A stretch of 64,000 nt of DNA from Gammaproteobacteria bacterium RIFCSPHIGHO2_12_FULL_41_20 (GCA_001801575.1 MGYC01000022.1:45769-109768); one strand, 5' to 3'. Shown: positions 35,227 through 45,275, counted from the stretch's first letter. Made by a program: numbers and translations. The notes: generated by a model from the letters alone, not told the origin.

Positions 35227-37152
35227 ATGCTCATGAATCTTTTGAAACATTACTGGTATATACGTCGACCATTATTGCATTTTACCATTTGGTTTTATTT
35301 AGCAAATGCCGGGATATTTTCGATTTTAGGCTTAAAATATCTCACTATTATTTTTTCTGCAAAAACATTATTTTCATCGGCTATTTATTCTTATACTACC
35401 CTGTTTGAAAAGTCGTTGGCTTTGCTATTCTATATTTCTGCCTATTTAGGAAATTTTACATTATTAGCTGTTTTGCCAGGTATTTTCTTGGTAATTCCGA
35501 GCGTTATTATTTTTAATAAAAAATTTCTGACTTTTTCTCTAGCTACATTGTTGAGCACGCTAAGTTGTATCACGTTGCTTGCTGATGAAATGGTTTTTTC
35601 TACATATCATTTTCATATTAACTTGACGCTATTAAGCATTGCTTTTGGAGAGAAGTATAATGTAATTAATTTTTTAGAACTTTCTACACATGAAATATTA
35701 TGGGCAATGGTGATTTTTATCGTGGTTTTATTGTTACAAGGGTGTTTAGTCATTTTTATTTGGAAAAAAGTAGTTTTTAAAAAACCGTTATTCATAGCTA
35801 GACGTTGGTTGTCACGGTTGCTTGCATTACTAGCAGGATCTTATATGATTTTCATTATCACAGTGTCTCGTGATAATAATGTTTTTGCACTACAAACACC
35901 AAATCTACCTCTTTACAATAATATATTGGCGTTGCTGATTCCTGGAAAAAATACTTTAGCGTTAATCGAGAGATACAGTGAGACACGGTTTTCTCAGCCA
36001 TTGTTTCCTGCTTTGCCATTGCAGTATCCTTTGCATCCCTTGAAATTTTCAGCGCGTAAAACGCTATATAATATAGTTGTGATTGGTATTGACGCGTGGC
36101 GGTTTGATGCAATAAATGCACAGCTTACCCCGCATATTGAGGAGTTTGCAAAACATGCCTGGCGATTTCAGCAACATTATAGTGGTGGGAATTCAACTCA
36201 AGCGGGTTTGTTTTCTTTGTTTTACAGTTTGCCAAGTAGCTATTGGGCGTCAATGTTACAGAAAAACCAAGGAGCGATTGTTATTCATGCGCTTTTAAAC
36301 CATGGGTATCAAACGCGAGTATTATATAGTAGTGATATTAGTGTTCCGCCTATACATAAAACCATTTTTTATGAATTGAGAGATCTTAGGCCTGCGTCGC
36401 AGACAGGAAAAAGCAGCGCTGAGCGAGATCACATTATCACTAAGGGATTTCAAGAGTTTTTGCTGCATAGAGATAACAACAAGCCATTTTTTACCTTTCT
36501 ATTTTATAATGCTGCGCATGCTTATTGCTTGCCCATGTCTATTCCATTGTTATATCCAGTAGATGGTTCCACGTGTAATCGATTAACGATCAATCATGAT
36601 AGTATGTCTGATTACTTTAATCACTATAAGAATGCAGTGCACTTTGTTGATAATGAAGTTGGGCAAGTGCTTACGTTACTGAAAGAGCAGCGTATGCTCG
36701 ATAATACGATAGTGATTATTACCAGTGATCACGGCGAAGAGTTTGATGATACTCGGCAAGCATATTGGGGGCATGGCAGTAATTACACCGACTATCAAAT
36801 TCGTACACCACTTATTGTGTATTGGCCGGGAGAGCAGCCTAGAATGTTAACTCATCGCACCAGCCACTATGATATTGTGCCTACGCTGATGCAAAGAGTA
36901 TTAGGCTGTGTAAACGATGTGAGTGATTATAGCGTTGGACGGGATCTTTTTGTAACAAAATCGCGGCGTTACTTATTGGTGGGGAGTTATGTGAATATGA
37001 GCGTGGTTGAGGAAGACAAATATACTACGCTCATGACTTCGGGTAGTATTCGTGTTTCTAATAATCAAGCCATGTACTTATTAGATGCCAAGCCGGATGC
37101 AGATATAATCGCACAAGCTTTATTAGATATGCGAAGATATTATTTGCCTTGA
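35227..37152 (+). CDS. yejM: PbgA/YejM-like inner-membrane sulfatase-fold protein
   Basis: 641 residues: five N-terminal helices (to about 205), then a periplasmic alkaline-phosphatase-fold domain starting NIVVIGIDAWRFDAI near 279. Signature stretches shared with YejM are HYSGGNSTQAGLFSLFY near 317 and IITSDHGEEFDDTRQAYWGHGSNY near 496 (given in part). YejM/PbgA monitors periplasmic lipopolysaccharide and controls LpxC turnover in enterobacteria. It opens the envelope cluster and its stop overlaps the next gene, suggesting co-expression. Whether the function is conserved is inference. Confidence 0.82.
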   Translation: MLMNLLKHYWYIRRPLLHFTIWFYLANAGIFSILGLKYLTIIFSAKTLFSSAIYSYTTLFEKSLALLFYISAYLGNFTLLAVLPGIFLVIPSVIIFNKKFLTFSLATLLSTLSCITLLADEMVFSTYHFHINLTLLSIAFGEKYNVINFLELSTHEILWAMVIFIVVLLLQGCLVIFIWKKVVFKKPLFIARRWLSRLLALLAGSYMIFIITVSRDNNVFALQTPNLPLYNNILALLIPGKNTLALIERYSETRFSQPLFPALPLQYPLHPLKFSARKTLYNIVVIGIDAWRFDAINAQLTPHIEEFAKHAWRFQQHYSGGNSTQAGLFSLFYSLPSSYWASMLQKNQGAIVIHALLNHGYQTRVLYSSDISVPPIHKTIFYELRDLRPASQTGKSSAERDHIITKGFQEFLLHRDNNKPFFTFLFYNAAHAYCLPMSIPLLYPVDGSTCNRLTINHDSMSDYFNHYKNAVHFVDNEVGQVLTLLKEQRMLDNTIVIITSDHGEEFDDTRQAYWGHGSNYTDYQIRTPLIVYWPGEQPRMLTHRTSHYDIVPTLMQRVLGCVNDVSDYSVGRDLFVTKSRRYLLVGSYVNMSVVEEDKYTTLMTSGSIRVSNNQAMYLLDAKPDADIIAQALLDMRRYYLP

Positions 37153-38753
37153 TGTCATGGAGTGTTATGCGACAAGTAATATCGATATTGCGTGTGGTTT
37201 GGCTTCCTGGTGCTATAGCGAGTATCTATTTCTTTAGTTGGGTTAGCCAATCCAGTTTTTTAGTTAGTTGGGATGTGAGTTGGGGGTTGCACGAAGCAAG
37301 ACGATTGTTAGCTGGCGGTGTATATGGTAAGGATTTTTTTGAACCCAGTCCGCCAATGTTTTTGTATTTATATAGCTTACCTTTAATTTTTTCTCAGCTA
37401 TTTTTACTTAATATAGAAAAGGTCTTTCGTTGTTATGTTTTCTTGCTGGCAACTATGTCTTTATGCGGTTGTTATGTATTTGTTCGTCATATCTTTAACC
37501 CATGCCATGTTGTGTTTGGCAAACTATTTCTATTGGCTATAACGGTTATTTTTTTAATACTTCCCTTGCCATTTGATTTTGGCCAACGAGAGCATTTATT
37601 GGTTATTTTTGTTTTCCCTTATTTATTGCTAATTGGGTTACGATTAATGGGTGAATATGGCCATCGATATTTTGGTGTTTTAATGGCGCTAGCAGCGGGG
37701 ATTGGGTTTCTCATCAAGCCATTTTTTATTATTACTTTTGTGTTACTAGAATTATTGTATATTTATCAAAGGCGCGACTTGTGGCCTTGGATTAAATTAG
37801 AGTTAATGATTATTGCAAGTCTTGCATTGGGTTACTTGATGGTGATTTGCTATGTGCATCTTGAATATATTACGCTGGTATTGCCCATAGTAATGAAATT
37901 TTATTACCAAGGAGTGGGAGATTCGTTTAAAGAGTTACTCATGCATCCGGCTATTATATATTGTTTCATTGTAATAGGGTTGTTTGCTTTTTTAAGTCAG
38001 TACTTAACGTATAAAATGTTGGGCGCAGGGTTATTTACTGTATTATGCGGATTTTTACTTGTCTATTTTTTACAGCGGACTTCCTGGTATTACCATTTAT
38101 ATCCGGCCTATTCTATAGCTTTTTTATTAATGATTTTTCTGTACGGATCAGTTATCACTCAAAAAAATATATCACCAAGGCTGAGTATTTCTTATGTGTC
38201 TTTGTTGGTGGCTGGATTTCTGTTTATCTTATTTCCTTTTTGTTATAGTAAGATGATGTATGCCGTTGCTATTTCTTATAAGGATGATGCACTTAGTTTG
38301 ATTCGGTTTATGCATTATAATGCTAAACATCAGCCTGTTTATTTTTTATCAGCCAAATTAAGCGTAGCATTTCCAGCTATTGATTATGCACAAGTGCTAC
38401 CCGTTTCACGTTTTGGCTCATTGTCGTGGGTACCTGGGTACGTGAAGCTATTGCAGCAAACGACGGGGCATGATTTACAAAATACCATTAAACAAGAAGG
38501 CGACATTTTGATAAATACAGTCGCTGATGAAATAATGAATTATCATCCAGCTCTGATATTGGTAGATGTATCAGAGCATAAACCCTTTATGCAGGGAATA
38601 AATTTTGATTATCTTGCTGAGTTTTTGCAAAGGCCAAAATTTAGAATGGCGTGGCAAAGTTACCAATTTCTTACAACCTTAGATAAGACTCCTTATTATA
38701 AATTAGCTGTGTATCAACGTAGAGTGATATATACCCAAAGCGTTTCATTTTAA
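37152..38753 (+). CDS. ArnT-like GT-C membrane protein
   Basis: 533 residues, about eleven helices. The first periplasmic loop has SWDVSWGLHEARRLLAGGVYGKDFFEPSPPMF near residue 36, with the Asp-x-Ser and Asp-Phe-Phe-Glu pattern of lipid-linked sugar transferases. The protein encoded at 38808-41057 has the same loop, so the two are paralogs. ATG at 37152 overlaps the yejM stop. Likely transfers a sugar from a polyprenyl-phosphate carrier onto lipid A or another glycan; substrate unknown. Confidence 0.72.
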   Translation: MSWSVMRQVISILRVVWLPGAIASIYFFSWVSQSSFLVSWDVSWGLHEARRLLAGGVYGKDFFEPSPPMFLYLYSLPLIFSQLFLLNIEKVFRCYVFLLATMSLCGCYVFVRHIFNPCHVVFGKLFLLAITVIFLILPLPFDFGQREHLLVIFVFPYLLLIGLRLMGEYGHRYFGVLMALAAGIGFLIKPFFIITFVLLELLYIYQRRDLWPWIKLELMIIASLALGYLMVICYVHLEYITLVLPIVMKFYYQGVGDSFKELLMHPAIIYCFIVIGLFAFLSQYLTYKMLGAGLFTVLCGFLLVYFLQRTSWYYHLYPAYSIAFLLMIFLYGSVITQKNISPRLSISYVSLLVAGFLFILFPFCYSKMMYAVAISYKDDALSLIRFMHYNAKHQPVYFLSAKLSVAFPAIDYAQVLPVSRFGSLSWVPGYVKLLQQTTGHDLQNTIKQEGDILINTVADEIMNYHPALILVDVSEHKPFMQGINFDYLAEFLQRPKFRMAWQSYQFLTTLDKTPYYKLAVYQRRVIYTQSVSF

Positions 38754-38807
38754 ATGTATGGACCACTCTCCTTAAGTTGACCGCGAGTTGTCAATAGGAA
38801 TTTAATT

Positions 38808-41057
38808 TTAGGATTCGCGTTTATAAACCGTGTAATTATAGAATGGAAATATGAGTTTTTGTTGCGCGATGAGCCCTAAAAGGGTTTGTCTTTCATGAAA
38901 AGATAAGGTTGATCCGGGAGAAGAAAGACGCTGCATAATAGAGAATAGATTTTTTTTCCCGTGATAATTTTTGTTTGCGATAACGGGAATTCTTTGTATG
39001 TTGCCGCTGCCGTCTTTTAATGCCATTTTTAGAGTATTATTTTGTATGTAGAGATAGATGATGTTAGTACGAATTTCATGATCGTGTGGAAAAGTTAAGT
39101 AATTTAAATGTAACTGATAACGTAGCGGATTAATAGCCACCTCAAGGGATTGTTTGAGGGTGGTAAGATAACGATACCCTTGAAGAGAAGGGCCAAGTTG
39201 GCTTGCAGAAAAATAGTGCAAATAGTCGAACGGTAGAAAAGAAATGGAATTATTAATAAGATCATCTCGTGTGTAGTAGAAAAATTCGAATTTCTTCTTG
39301 TTATTATCTATAAACACCAGATTGGGTTTTTTTAACAAGAAATCCTCATGAATCATGCTAATAAAAAAATGCATATCTTTTATTTGTTGCTGGTCAAGAG
39401 TATGCCCCGGGTAGAAATAACGGTATTTAATTAAACCAGGTAGTAACCAAAAGCCAGAGAAACGCGATGCAGAGTCGATAGGGTTCTGGGTGGCCATGAC
39501 TAACGACGTGTTAATTAACTCCGTAGTAAAGAAATATACGGAATGATGGGTGGCTTGAGTGGCTAAAAAACGAATAAATGGTTGGTAGTTATCTTTGTAG
39601 TCTCTTGCATTTTCGTAGCGAGTATAAACTTCAAACGCTTGTAACAAAAAAATCAGCATGCCGAAGGAGGTCAGGATGAAGGTGTCCACGCGATTTTTTA
39701 ATGTATGGGATAAGGAAAGACTAAAAATTCCTATCATTAATAAAACAGTTCCGAAAGCATGAAAAATACTCCAATTCATAAAAAAAGCAGTGCTATAGAA
39801 AAACAAGCATCCGCCTAAACTAGAAAAAATGAGGGCTTTTATCGGTGTGATCAAGTTGGGTGTAGTTACTTCCGCTGAGTATAGGTAGAGTTTCGAATGT
39901 ATCAAATATAGTAGGCTGGTAAATATACAAAAAACAGTGATGAATAACTTATGAGGGTGGAGGATAAGCTGATAACCCAACACAGCTGGGTAAAATTCAA
40001 AGAAGGTGAAAAACAAGACAAGGAAAATGCTGATTGCTAAATAACTTTTCCAGGTTTTTTTATGCGTTATGACTAACACACTAAAGAGTGTGGTGACAAT
40101 CAATAACTCCATCGCAGCAACGGGGAAGATACGATAGAAATAATCGACTCCTTGATAGAGATAAGCACACAGAAAGCCACTTAAGGCAAGAAGCATGACC
40201 GCAGTGAATGGCCAGTGTTGTTGATTACGAGAGTCATTGATCAGACAAAACAACAGAATCAATACATACCAAAATACCCATAGATTATTGATCAGCACCC
40301 ACCAGGGACGCTGTGTTCCTAGATAGCACCAGTGAATAACATGGGGGAGGACAATAAAAAGATAATCCGCATGGCGTATTAGAATAAGAAAAGTATAAGA
40401 TAGGGAGAGAGCGAGGATAGCCATGACTTCGGGTCTTATCCAGGCTAAGATATTTTTCTTGCGTAAGAGATAATAACTTTCAACCAATAACAACGGTGCG
40501 AAAAAATACGGTTTTAAAATAAATGCTGAACCGGCTATTGTGCCTGTTAACCCAGCAAGATAAGGGTTGACGTTGTTTTGCTGTATTCTCTGCGTTATCA
40601 TAAGAAAATACGGAGTCGAAAGCATAAATAACACGTGCTCCCGTTGACCAAAATCGCTCACTGGGAAGATTAAAAAAAGCATTGCGAGTGTTAATAAGAG
40701 AAAAGGATATAAGGCACTATCCTGCTGATTTTTTGAAAAAATAGTTTTTAAAAAATGCTTAGATAATAATAGGGCGATAAAAGCCAAGATGAGAATGTAA
40801 GTTCTTAAGCTATAAGCAAGGTTAATAGTAAAAAATTTGCTTAATAAAACTGCAGGAGCATAAAAATATAAAATCCACGGGGGATTATTCTCGAAAAAAT
40901 CCTTGGTATATGATCCACCTGCTAACATGCGTTTTGATGCTTCTATTAGCCAGGCCACATCAGCATTCAGTAACACAGTAGCTTGCATATGCCACGCCAA
41001 TAAAAATAGGGCAGCGATAAGAAAGTAGATTAAGTGTTGATTGATTCGCTTGTTCAT
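38808..41057 (-). CDS. large ArnT-like GT-C membrane protein
   Basis: 749 residues. N-terminal membrane part with NADVAWLIEASKRMLAGGSYTKDFFENNPPW near residue 28, paralogous to the gene at 37152. A second group of helices lies between about 370 and 490, and a soluble C-terminal domain of about 230 residues follows. ATG at 41057 overlaps the stop of the GT2 gene (ATGA), so they are translationally coupled: the GT2 could make the lipid-phosphate sugar that this protein uses. The gap 38754-38807 to the convergent gene shows no hairpin. Confidence 0.72.
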   Translation of the reverse strand: MNKRINQHLIYFLIAALFLLAWHMQATVLLNADVAWLIEASKRMLAGGSYTKDFFENNPPWILYFYAPAVLLSKFFTINLAYSLRTYILILAFIALLLSKHFLKTIFSKNQQDSALYPFLLLTLAMLFLIFPVSDFGQREHVLFMLSTPYFLMITQRIQQNNVNPYLAGLTGTIAGSAFILKPYFFAPLLLVESYYLLRKKNILAWIRPEVMAILALSLSYTFLILIRHADYLFIVLPHVIHWCYLGTQRPWWVLINNLWVFWYVLILLFCLINDSRNQQHWPFTAVMLLALSGFLCAYLYQGVDYFYRIFPVAAMELLIVTTLFSVLVITHKKTWKSYLAISIFLVLFFTFFEFYPAVLGYQLILHPHKLFITVFCIFTSLLYLIHSKLYLYSAEVTTPNLITPIKALIFSSLGGCLFFYSTAFFMNWSIFHAFGTVLLMIGIFSLSLSHTLKNRVDTFILTSFGMLIFLLQAFEVYTRYENARDYKDNYQPFIRFLATQATHHSVYFFTTELINTSLVMATQNPIDSASRFSGFWLLPGLIKYRYFYPGHTLDQQQIKDMHFFISMIHEDFLLKKPNLVFIDNNKKKFEFFYYTRDDLINNSISFLPFDYLHYFSASQLGPSLQGYRYLTTLKQSLEVAINPLRYQLHLNYLTFPHDHEIRTNIIYLYIQNNTLKMALKDGSGNIQRIPVIANKNYHGKKNLFSIMQRLSSPGSTLSFHERQTLLGLIAQQKLIFPFYNYTVYKRES

Positions 41058-41749
41058 CGGGCAAACATCCGGATTTTTATAATTCTTTTTAGAGTCCACC
41101 AAGCGCTATCGAATGGACGCATTTTACTTTTTCCTGTTCTTTCATGATAATCAATAAAGATTTCATGGAGTTTATATCCGTGCACGAAGGGTTTTATCAA
41201 TAATTCAACCGGTAACGCAGCTCCCTTTGCTGCAAACTGTAAGTTGTCTAGCATGCTTTTACGATAGGCGCGCATGCCGCTATGCAGATCTGTAAATTTT
41301 TTAAAAAATACAATGCTGGCTATCCAAGAAAAGAATAGATTGCCTAAATAATTTAACCATGGCATAGCCTGGGGTTTGGTTTTTAATCGCGAGGCATTGA
41401 CTAGGTCATGCTTTTTTTCTAACACCAGAGCGGCTAATTCCAGAATTTTTTCCACAGGATAGGTATTATCACAATCCATAGTAATGATAACTTCACGTTG
41501 GCCTGTGCGTAAAGCTAACTCCATGGCAGGGCCATAACCTTGCGGAGGCAATTGTCGGATGACTGTCGCTCCCGATTTTTCAGCAATATCAGCGGTGTTG
41601 TCCTGACTCGAATCTACAATAATAATTTCTGCTTCTGGTGCAATAGTTTTAATATTTTTTATCACTGTGCCGACAGCAGTTTCTTCATTCATGGTTATCA
41701 TGGCAATCGTGATACGTTTTCCTAGTGCGTTACTGGTTGAGCTGTCCAT
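41054..41749 (-). CDS. GT2 glycosyltransferase, dolichyl-phosphate-sugar-synthase type
   Basis: 231 residues. TIAMITMNEETAVGTVIKNI at the N-terminus, AEIIIVDSSQDNTADIAE near 40, the VITMDCDNTYPVEKI metal site near 87, and FTDLHSGMRAYRKSML near 150. No C-terminal membrane helices. The family moves a sugar from a nucleotide carrier to polyprenyl phosphate in the cytoplasm. ATG 41749 has GGAGAGG just before it; the longer frame to 41773 begins inside the upstream gene. Overlaps the methyltransferase by 20 nt. Confidence 0.88.
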   Translation of the reverse strand: MDSSTSNALGKRITIAMITMNEETAVGTVIKNIKTIAPEAEIIIVDSSQDNTADIAEKSGATVIRQLPPQGYGPAMELALRTGQREVIITMDCDNTYPVEKILELAALVLEKKHDLVNASRLKTKPQAMPWLNYLGNLFFSWIASIVFFKKFTDLHSGMRAYRKSMLDNLQFAAKGAALPVELLIKPFVHGYKLHEIFIDYHERTGKSKMRPFDSAWWTLKRIIKIRMFAR

Positions 41750-42518
41750 TTTCCTCTCCTGGGTTGCTCGCAACTAAAATAATTCTAAATGAAAATAAGG
41801 AAGGCAGCAGGCGACTAAACCCATATTCGATAGGGTAAATATATTTGGTGTAGAATTGGTAATAAGGGGATTCAATAATGCTTTTTGTTTGGTAATGATC
41901 ACTGGAGTGGCTAAGCATTTTTTTTATTATAGGAAGAAATGCACGGACAATAAAAGGCGTGCTGTCTATTTTATTAATGATATATGTGCTTGTTTCTAAC
42001 ATTTTTTTAGCAGATTTGAAAGTAAAGAATCGAATATGGGTGCGATCCATCACCCCCGTCATTTCATAGTTGAAAACTCCAAACATTAAGCGTAGGCGCA
42101 CTAACCAGTTTGCCACATTCGGCAGAGAAACAATTACTTTTCCGTGATTGGATAAAAAGGGTTGATAATTTCTCAATACCTGTACTGGGTCAAAGACGTG
42201 CTCTAATACGTCAGAAAATATAATGTATTTAAACTTCTTGTTTTGCAGGACAAGTTTAATTTTTTCAATGTCGTGTAAATCGGCGCAAATGCCATAATCT
42301 GCATGGTGACGAGCTTGCTCAGCGATGCTTGGGTTTGCTTCAATTATATAAGTTTTATAGCCTAATTTTTTAAGATGTGCACTTAATATTCCTCTACCTG
42401 CACCGATGTCAAGAATAGCCTCATCCTGTTTAGTAGGGGGGATGTGTTTTGTTACTCCTTCATTGAGCTCTTCAAAATATGGGTAAGTGGCTTTTTGAAA
42501 ATCAAGAATAAAATTCAT
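41730..42518 (-). CDS. class I SAM-dependent methyltransferase
   Basis: 262 residues. Motif I is ILDIGAGRGILSAHL near residue 35, the acidic end of strand 2 is YIIEANPS, and IIFSDVLEHVFDPVQVL matches the Methyltransf_23 layout often seen in glycan loci. It probably methylates a sugar or sugar nucleotide of the surrounding pathway. The start at 42518 (MNFILDFQKA) is preferred over GTG 42527. Next to it upstream is the flavoprotein gene, 15 bp away. Confidence 0.85.
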   Translation of the reverse strand: MNFILDFQKATYPYFEELNEGVTKHIPPTKQDEAILDIGAGRGILSAHLKKLGYKTYIIEANPSIAEQARHHADYGICADLHDIEKIKLVLQNKKFKYIIFSDVLEHVFDPVQVLRNYQPFLSNHGKVIVSLPNVANWLVRLRLMFGVFNYEMTGVMDRTHIRFFTFKSAKKMLETSTYIINKIDSTPFIVRAFLPIIKKMLSHSSDHYQTKSIIESPYYQFYTKYIYPIEYGFSRLLPSLFSFRIILVASNPGEENGQLNQ

Positions 42519-42533
42519 TTTAAACACCTGAAA

Positions 42534-43928
42534 TTACAATACGGGGATAGGCCTCATCTTATTGAGTTGTATTAATGCATTTTTTAGATAAAGTGATTTA
42601 GTTGTAGGGCAATCACTTTTATCTCCGTTAAGAGTAGCAGCAACTTTTAATGCTCTGTCTACTGCCATATCTACATTAATATATTCAAAATAACTGAAGC
42701 GTCCTAGTAAATGAATGCCAATAGAAGAAAACCACTTTCTTACTGTATTAGCATGTTGTTCATAGTCTATATCATATACAACATACGATCGCTCTTGGCG
42801 ATGTACTTTTTCAAAAACAATGTGATCATTACTGGGCAATAGCCGGCGTTTTTGTAACCCCTGTTTGACATGGGTAAGCATTTCTGTATCGGATTGTTGC
42901 CATGTTGTAGAGTTTCTCGCACAGGTAATTTCAGCTTGGATACTCCAATGTTCTGTTGGACCATTGTTAGCGGAAAAGGTGCAGGGGTAACTAATGCGAT
43001 TAACTAAAAACTCAGACTCGGGAAAATAAACGGCTGTATATTTGTTTGGGTCTATACCACGAATACCGAAAGAAATAATATACATCGGGTTGACGATCAA
43101 CTTGTTAACCGCAATACTAATTTCAGTAGGTATGTCTCTCTCTAATTTATTAATTAATTCATGAACTGGCATAGTACTAATGACTTGATCGTATTCGCGA
43201 ACTTGACCTTGGGTACTTATTAAAAAAATCTTATTTTTACGAAATTGAACTTTATCTACATGATAATGATAAGTAATCTGGCCTACATTTTTCCATGCTT
43301 CGCTAATGGCTTGATAGCCACCTATTTTAGGATAAAAATAATAAAGCTGGTGTAGATAACCTTCTGTCGAATATCCCAACGAAGATTTTAAAATATCCTC
43401 AGAAGGAGGGGTCGGGATGCGATCTGTCATAGCCATGGAAAGTTGTTCTACGGGGATATTCCATACTTTTTCATTATAGGGAAATAAATAACGCGAACAG
43501 ATGCCCTCTCCGAACGTTTTTAAAAACCATTCTTTCATGTTTTTTGGTGTGAGGTGTTTTTCTTTATGGGGATTAAAAATAAAATCATGAAGGCAAGCAT
43601 AATTATCTTCGAGCGGTAAGGATTTTAAATCATTCTCAAACGGGTATTTGATGAGGCGATCTTTAAAAGAGATTTTATTATTACGTCGGCAACGACTGAC
43701 ATTATCATCTAATGAGGCCACAATGAAATTTAAAATTTCTTGATCGCGAGAAAATAAAATGTGAGGGCCGTAGTCGAAAGTAAACCCACCAGCAAAGAAA
43801 GAAGCAGCGTGCCCCCCCACATGATCGGTGCTTTCAAGAATGTCGGCCGGATGTTTTAAAAAAAGATTGATTACTAACCCGGAGGGACCGGCACCAATAA
43901 TAGCGAAACGTGGTGAAGATGGATGCAT
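42534..43928 (-). CDS. FAD-dependent UDP-galactopyranose-mutase-like protein
   Basis: 464 residues. Rossmann FAD site FAIIGAGPSGLVINLFL at residue 8, then VGGHAASFFAGGFTFDYGPHILFS near 42, which is the NAD(P)-binding-8 / protoporphyrinogen-oxidase-like pattern. The Trp/Tyr-rich middle (YLFPYNEKVWNIPVEQLSM near 145) is shared with UGM-like flavoproteins of polysaccharide loci. Likely acts on a nucleotide sugar, but the substrate is not readable. Operonic with the methyltransferase and GT2. Confidence 0.78.
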   Translation of the reverse strand: MHPSSPRFAIIGAGPSGLVINLFLKHPADILESTDHVGGHAASFFAGGFTFDYGPHILFSRDQEILNFIVASLDDNVSRCRRNNKISFKDRLIKYPFENDLKSLPLEDNYACLHDFIFNPHKEKHLTPKNMKEWFLKTFGEGICSRYLFPYNEKVWNIPVEQLSMAMTDRIPTPPSEDILKSSLGYSTEGYLHQLYYFYPKIGGYQAISEAWKNVGQITYHYHVDKVQFRKNKIFLISTQGQVREYDQVISTMPVHELINKLERDIPTEISIAVNKLIVNPMYIISFGIRGIDPNKYTAVYFPESEFLVNRISYPCTFSANNGPTEHWSIQAEITCARNSTTWQQSDTEMLTHVKQGLQKRRLLPSNDHIVFEKVHRQERSYVVYDIDYEQHANTVRKWFSSIGIHLLGRFSYFEYINVDMAVDRALKVAATLNGDKSDCPTTKSLYLKNALIQLNKMRPIPVL

Positions 43929-44022
43929 GATTAGATCAGACTCTCTTTATGTTTGATGTGACTCTTATCATACAGGATCAGGGATGGTAATGAATCCACT
44001 TTTTATCGGCTTGTTACGCAAA

Positions 44023-45036
44023 TCAGGATTGAGCATGGTCCCGAAACTCTTCCCTTTGCAAAAGGGAGGTGGGGAGGGATTTTACCTGTTCAATCATCGC
44101 CAACACGGATTCCTTTATAGCCTGTGCTGAATTTCTCTGACAGCGCCAACCTAAGGAGCGAATTTTATTCGTATTAAGACGCACGATAGGTACATCACCC
44201 GCCCATCCTCGATCTGTTTCTGAAAAAATCAAGTTGACAGGGTTTCTTATGTTTAAGCATTGAATAACGATGTTAGCAATATCTCGAACCGTAATATAAT
44301 CGCCTGTGGCAACATTATAGACTTCGTAGCGAGTTTCTAGTTTTTCATTCGTCAAAAATACGGCTTTTATGATGTCATCAATATGAATATAGGATTTACT
44401 TTGTGTACCATTACCCATGATACGCAGTGTAGTAGGATCTTTTAATAAATTTCTTACAAAATCGTAGCCTACTCCATGCGTTTGGCGTGGGCCAACTACA
44501 TTGCCGAACCGGAAGATGCAGGCAGTTAATCCAAACATATGACAATAGCTGGAAATATAGGCTTCGCCTGCTAATTTGCTCGCACCATAGGTGGAAATCG
44601 GGTGCATAGGGCCTTGATCTTCATGGCTTTCCAGTGTTCCCACATCCCCGTATACCCCGCTCCCGGAAGTATAGATAATTCGTTTGATTTTATTTAAACG
44701 CATGGCTTCTAACACGTGATAAGTGAGATAAAAACCATTAGTAAAATCAATAGTAGGGTCACTAACTGCTTTGGCAATGTCAGAATTGGAGGCGAGATGT
44801 ATCGCAATATCGTGATGCCGCATAGCCTGTGTGAGTTGTTCGATGTCTTTTGCGTCACTGTTGACGATAGTGAGACGAGGATCATAAGTATGGTGTTGAT
44901 AATGCCACGTTTTCCCGGTAGAAAAATTGTCGTATATGGTAACTTGTTGTATATGAGGTTGAGATAATAGAGCGTCGATAAAATGTGAACCAATAAAGCC
45001 AGCACCGCCTACTAAAAAATATCTTTTAAATAACAT
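44023..45036 (-). CDS. NAD-dependent sugar-nucleotide epimerase/dehydratase
   Basis: 337 residues, extended short-chain dehydrogenase. NAD site VGGAGFIGSHFIDALL at residue 8, catalytic Ser/Tyr/Lys in TSGSGVYGD and ISTYGASKLAGE near 150, and the C-terminal RGWAGDVPIVRLNTNKI typical of UDP-glucose 4-epimerase-like enzymes. It heads the minus-strand envelope unit. A short CTTCCCTTTGC/AAAGGGAGG hairpin lies inside its 3' end. Confidence 0.88.
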   Translation of the reverse strand: MLFKRYFLVGGAGFIGSHFIDALLSQPHIQQVTIYDNFSTGKTWHYQHHTYDPRLTIVNSDAKDIEQLTQAMRHHDIAIHLASNSDIAKAVSDPTIDFTNGFYLTYHVLEAMRLNKIKRIIYTSGSGVYGDVGTLESHEDQGPMHPISTYGASKLAGEAYISSYCHMFGLTACIFRFGNVVGPRQTHGVGYDFVRNLLKDPTTLRIMGNGTQSKSYIHIDDIIKAVFLTNEKLETRYEVYNVATGDYITVRDIANIVIQCLNIRNPVNLIFSETDRGWAGDVPIVRLNTNKIRSLGWRCQRNSAQAIKESVLAMIEQVKSLPTSLLQREEFRDHAQS

Positions 45037-45094
45037 GATGCTCTCCTTGAATCCATGGAGAAAGATTAAAATTTATCTTTTCTCTTTTAGGTGT

Positions 45095-45275
45095 TTATTT
45101 GCTTATAATGCGCAAATATTGCCAATAGCTAGCGACTCCTAGTAAGTATGTTATCGCTGCGATAGTTATTACAATCGTAAACCCAATGCAATTATTATTG
45201 CTGCAATGGATGATAAAATACTGGTTATTCCATTCACTCCCCATGCCCAAGCAATAAATATCGGATGAATTTTTT
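45095..45275 (-). pseudogene. decayed membrane-protein remnant
   Basis: On the minus strand one frame reads IHPIFIAWAWGVNGITSILSS followed by a hydrophobic AAIIIALGLRL and a stop. One base later the next frame continues TIVITIAAITYLLGVASYW and stops at 45095. The two together look like the last two helices of a multi-pass protein, broken by a single frameshift and lacking any 5' part. The pattern recalls the C-terminus of membrane-bound spermidine-synthase-like proteins, but that is weak. The rest of 45037-45443 shows nothing. Confidence 0.4.
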
